From Syntrophomonas sp. UBA4922 (GTDB taxonomy: Bacteria; Bacillota; Syntrophomonadia; Syntrophomonadales; Syntrophomonadaceae), in NCBI GenBank assembly GCA_002398825.1, contig DHBS01000011.1, positions 1,117 to 24,795 of the forward strand: a DNA stretch of 23,679 nt, read 5' to 3'. The stretch's first letter is position 1, and the number at the start of each line of letters is the position of its first letter. Position numbers and translations under genes: made by a program. Under the pieces are notes generated by a model. It saw only the letters and a list, made by a program, of their open reading frames with translations, was not told the DNA's origin and did not search any database. Positions 21,694 through 23,679 of this stretch are shown here, one piece after another.

Positions 21694-22544
21694 GGTAATT
21701 CCTCCCTGTCAGGACGTTCTGCCGCTTCAATATCCTGATATATTTCGGTCCCGCCTGTTTCGGGCGCGGTATTTTCTTGATCCGCCGCCTTACTCCCCAG
21801 CAAAAGCTTGATCCCCCCGGCTATCAACAACAAGGCTACAAAAGTGGTTTCAATATAGCCGCGCAGGCTTGCGTTGAGCAGCGGCTCCAACAGCGGACTC
21901 ACGATGCGCTGCAGCAATACCAGCAGACCCAGACCGATCAGCCCCCATCCCACTGTTCCGGGATGAGTGGAAAACCAGTCGAACAATATAGATGAATCCA
22001 GATAGACTTCCCTCTCATCCTCCAGCATATGATAAATGTCAAATACGCTGTAGAACCAGATTACCGGTATAATAAAGGCTAACAGACTGAGATTCAGCCA
22101 GCCCGATAAAATCAGCAAGAGGAAGAATCCGGACATCAATTGAGCGCCTTGTTTCAATAGGCCCAAAAACATATGCCCCGCCCCGGGAATAGTGGAAAAG
22201 GCCAGGGCGATCAGTTTGCGGTCACTGATCAAAAACAACCCCGGTTGTGCAGAATCCACACTGTCATTCCCGTCACCATCGCCATACGCACTCTGACCCG
22301 CCAGACTCAAAGCTTCCGCCAGGGCGATAAACCATACCAGGGCTATGACGAAGAAAATCAGGGGCATCAGATTGCCGGAAAGAAAATAATGGCCGCTCAT
22401 GCTGTCAATAAATATCCCGCCTACACAGAGCCCCAGGAAAACTGTGAAAAATACCAGGGCCCGTTGGTGGCACCCCAAATAGAGGTGGCTAAGGCCAGGA
22501 ATCGGAGATAAAAGAAATACCAGAAACCTGCTCTTTTTTTTCAC
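21690..22544 (-). CDS. Polytopic membrane protein with duplicated PG-x-x-H-x-x-LG module
   Basis: I do not know a named relative for this 284-residue protein. Its first 175 residues contain two copies of one module: SPIPGLSHLYLG (13-24) and STIPGAGHMFLG (117-128), each followed by a basic residue or two and a pair of hydrophobic spans ending in a W-containing helix. The motif recalls TM2-type small membrane domains. An acidic loop rich in Asp and Gly (about 85-100) joins the copies. Two more spans lie near 225-245 and 255-275, and the tail is acidic. The GTG at 22544 is chosen because GGGAGG lies eight bases upstream; it starts four bases after the anti-sigma stop. Position suggests a role in the response controlled by the sigma factor. 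Confidence 0.75.
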   Translation of the reverse strand: MKKKSRFLVFLLSPIPGLSHLYLGCHQRALVFFTVFLGLCVGGIFIDSMSGHYFLSGNLMPLIFFVIALVWFIALAEALSLAGQSAYGDGDGNDSVDSAQPGLFLISDRKLIALAFSTIPGAGHMFLGLLKQGAQLMSGFFLLLILSGWLNLSLLAFIIPVIWFYSVFDIYHMLEDEREVYLDSSILFDWFSTHPGTVGWGLIGLGLLVLLQRIVSPLLEPLLNASLRGYIETTFVALLLIAGGIKLLLGSKAADQENTAPETGGTEIYQDIEAAERPDREELP

Positions 22545-22548
22545 TGCT

Positions 22549-23016
22549 CTACCTCCCCTTATTGTATACGTCAATTTCATCCATCCAGCCCGCGGCCTTT
22601 TCTCGCAGTTGCGTCGGCCAGTCATAGAAAACCCTCTCATAACTGATGGCTCTGTGTATCTGCGGGTAGAATTCGGGCCAGATCAACCTGCTGCTCAATG
22701 ATTGCAGGACACCCCCGCCGGTAAGTATGAGGGTCAGGACGGCTGCCGCGGTGTAGTAGGCCAGCAATCTGCCACCGGCAGGCTGCATCTTAGGCTGCTT
22801 TTTCCGGCCTGCTTTCTTGACCCGTTCGAGTGTTTGGGCAGTAAAATCAGGGGTTATCAAGGCTTCCGCCCGCTCCAATTCAACCTGCTCGATGCATTCC
22901 AGAAAAAGCGCCTGGCATTGTTGGCAGGTCTGTAGATGGGCTTCCATCAAGGATACTTCAGCCCCGTTTGAATGCCGGTTAAAGTTTTGCCATTGTGCTC
23001 TGCTGAAATGCTTCAT
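22549..23016 (-). CDS. Anti-sigma factor with zinc-finger (ZAS) motif and one membrane span
   Basis: The 155-residue protein has the ZAS signature HX3CX2C (His27, Cys31, Cys34 in HLQTCQQC) in its N-terminal cytoplasmic part, a basic stretch KKAGRKKQPK (66-75), one membrane span at about 83-103 and a short external C-terminal domain. This is the layout of RsiW-type anti-sigma factors, which hold an ECF sigma factor until released, often by regulated proteolysis. Its ATG shares one base with the sigma factor stop (TGATG), with GGAG upstream, so production is coupled. A longer in-frame start at 23034 would lie inside the sigma gene and is not preferred. Confidence 0.88.
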   Translation of the reverse strand: MKHFSRAQWQNFNRHSNGAEVSLMEAHLQTCQQCQALFLECIEQVELERAEALITPDFTAQTLERVKKAGRKKQPKMQPAGGRLLAYYTAAAVLTLILTGGGVLQSLSSRLIWPEFYPQIHRAISYERVFYDWPTQLREKAAGWMDEIDVYNKGR

Positions 23017-23564
23017 CAGGTTATCTCCTTCCATCGTTCTCGCAGCAGTTTCCTGGCCCGGTACAGGCGGGATTCCACGGTCTTCAAACTGATGCCTTCT
23101 TCCCGGGCGATCTCTTGATAAGACTTGCCTTCAAAATGATACTTAACGATCACCTTGCGGTAACCCGGAGGCAACTCCCGGAACAGGTCTTTCAGTTGGA
23201 CCTCCCTCTCCCGGCGGAGAACGAATTGCTCCGGATTCAGGTCTGCAGGATAAGGGTTCTTCATTTCACCAGGATGATCCACTATTTCCAATTGCCGGTT
23301 TCGTTTGCGCTTCCAATCAATGGCCTTGTTGATGGTAATCTTCCCCACCCAGGCTTTCAGGTGCTCAGGCCGGTACCGGGGCAGAGAATGATAAAGCTGT
23401 AGAAAAACCTCCTGGGCTATATCTTGAACATCATCGGGATTGCTGACAAAACGCATAATAATCGCGAAAACATAGGCTTTATACTGATCGATAAAAGATT
23501 CGAAGGCCTTCAGGTCACCGGTTATTAAAGGCGTATTTTCTTTTTCATTCCCAACCGTGACCAC
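23016..23564 (-). CDS. ECF-family RNA polymerase sigma factor
   Basis: The 182-residue protein has sigma region 2 (about 20-85: FESFIDQYKAYVFAIIMRF, then DDVQDIAQEVFLQLY) and region 4 (about 125-178: LPPGYRKVIVKYHFEGKSY, then SLKTVESRLYRARKLLRERW), the layout of SigW-like ECF factors. It should direct RNA polymerase to envelope-stress or similar promoters when the anti-sigma factor releases it. The start is uncertain: GTG at 23564 fits family length, but its ribosome binding site is poor; the frame is open to a TTG at 23621, which would add 19 residues unlike the family. No clear ECF-type promoter was identified upstream, and the start lies about 115 bases from the window end. Confidence 0.9.
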   Translation of the reverse strand: MVTVGNEKENTPLITGDLKAFESFIDQYKAYVFAIIMRFVSNPDDVQDIAQEVFLQLYHSLPRYRPEHLKAWVGKITINKAIDWKRKRNRQLEIVDHPGEMKNPYPADLNPEQFVLRREREVQLKDLFRELPPGYRKVIVKYHFEGKSYQEIAREEGISLKTVESRLYRARKLLRERWKEIT

Positions 23565-23679
23565 CCCCCATGCTCTCTCTAATAATAACGATAAAATGAA
23601 GCTCAACCCTGCAGGCTGCAAAATATTTTTTGAGAATATCCAGCCTGCTTATAGAGCAAGTGGGGAAGGTTCTTGACTG

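Overview
The window reads as a chromosomal segment of a Gram-positive, Clostridia-like bacterium (Firmicutes). The evidence is a PyrR-type pyrimidine operon with RNA attenuators, strong AGGAGG-type ribosome binding sites, sigma-A style promoters, TTG/GTG starts and intrinsic terminators. A syntrophomonad or related anaerobe would fit, but that is inference. I see no rRNA, tRNA, CRISPR array, phage or complete insertion sequence.

Layout. Positions 1-7072 (minus strand) hold the de novo pyrimidine operon pyrR-pyrB-pyrC-carA-carB, with carB cut by the window edge. A near-consensus promoter at 7044-7072 is followed by two PyrR attenuators, one before pyrR and one between pyrR and pyrB. A second, TTGACA-type promoter may sit after the second attenuator. 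Positions 7098-8755 (minus) hold a PAP2 phosphatase and a GT4 glycosyltransferase. Positions 8974-10327 (minus) hold rluD and lspA, followed by a palindromic REP-like repeat. Next come an RMD1/DUF155-family membrane protein (10480-11541, plus), a five-PAS protein with no output domain (11616-13466, minus), a large secreted protein of unknown function (13705-15621, minus) and htpG (15857-17743, minus). On the plus strand follow a DUF5655-like protein, a nitroreductase and pepT (17962-20478). The right end (20743-23564, minus) is a tightly packed operon of an ECF sigma factor, a zinc-finger anti-sigma factor, a polytopic membrane protein with a duplicated module and a LiaF-like membrane protein.

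The most striking observation is in carA. The glutamine amidotransferase subunit of carbamoyl-phosphate synthetase has lost two of its three catalytic residues: the nucleophile Cys is Gly248 and the His is Asp333. The rest of the protein and its CarB partner look intact. The enzyme made by this operon is therefore predicted to use free ammonia, or an unusual nitrogen donor, rather than hydrolyse glutamine. Other points worth attention are the promoter that would bypass PyrR attenuation, the PAS-only protein, the secreted orphan and the envelope-stress-like sigma operon.
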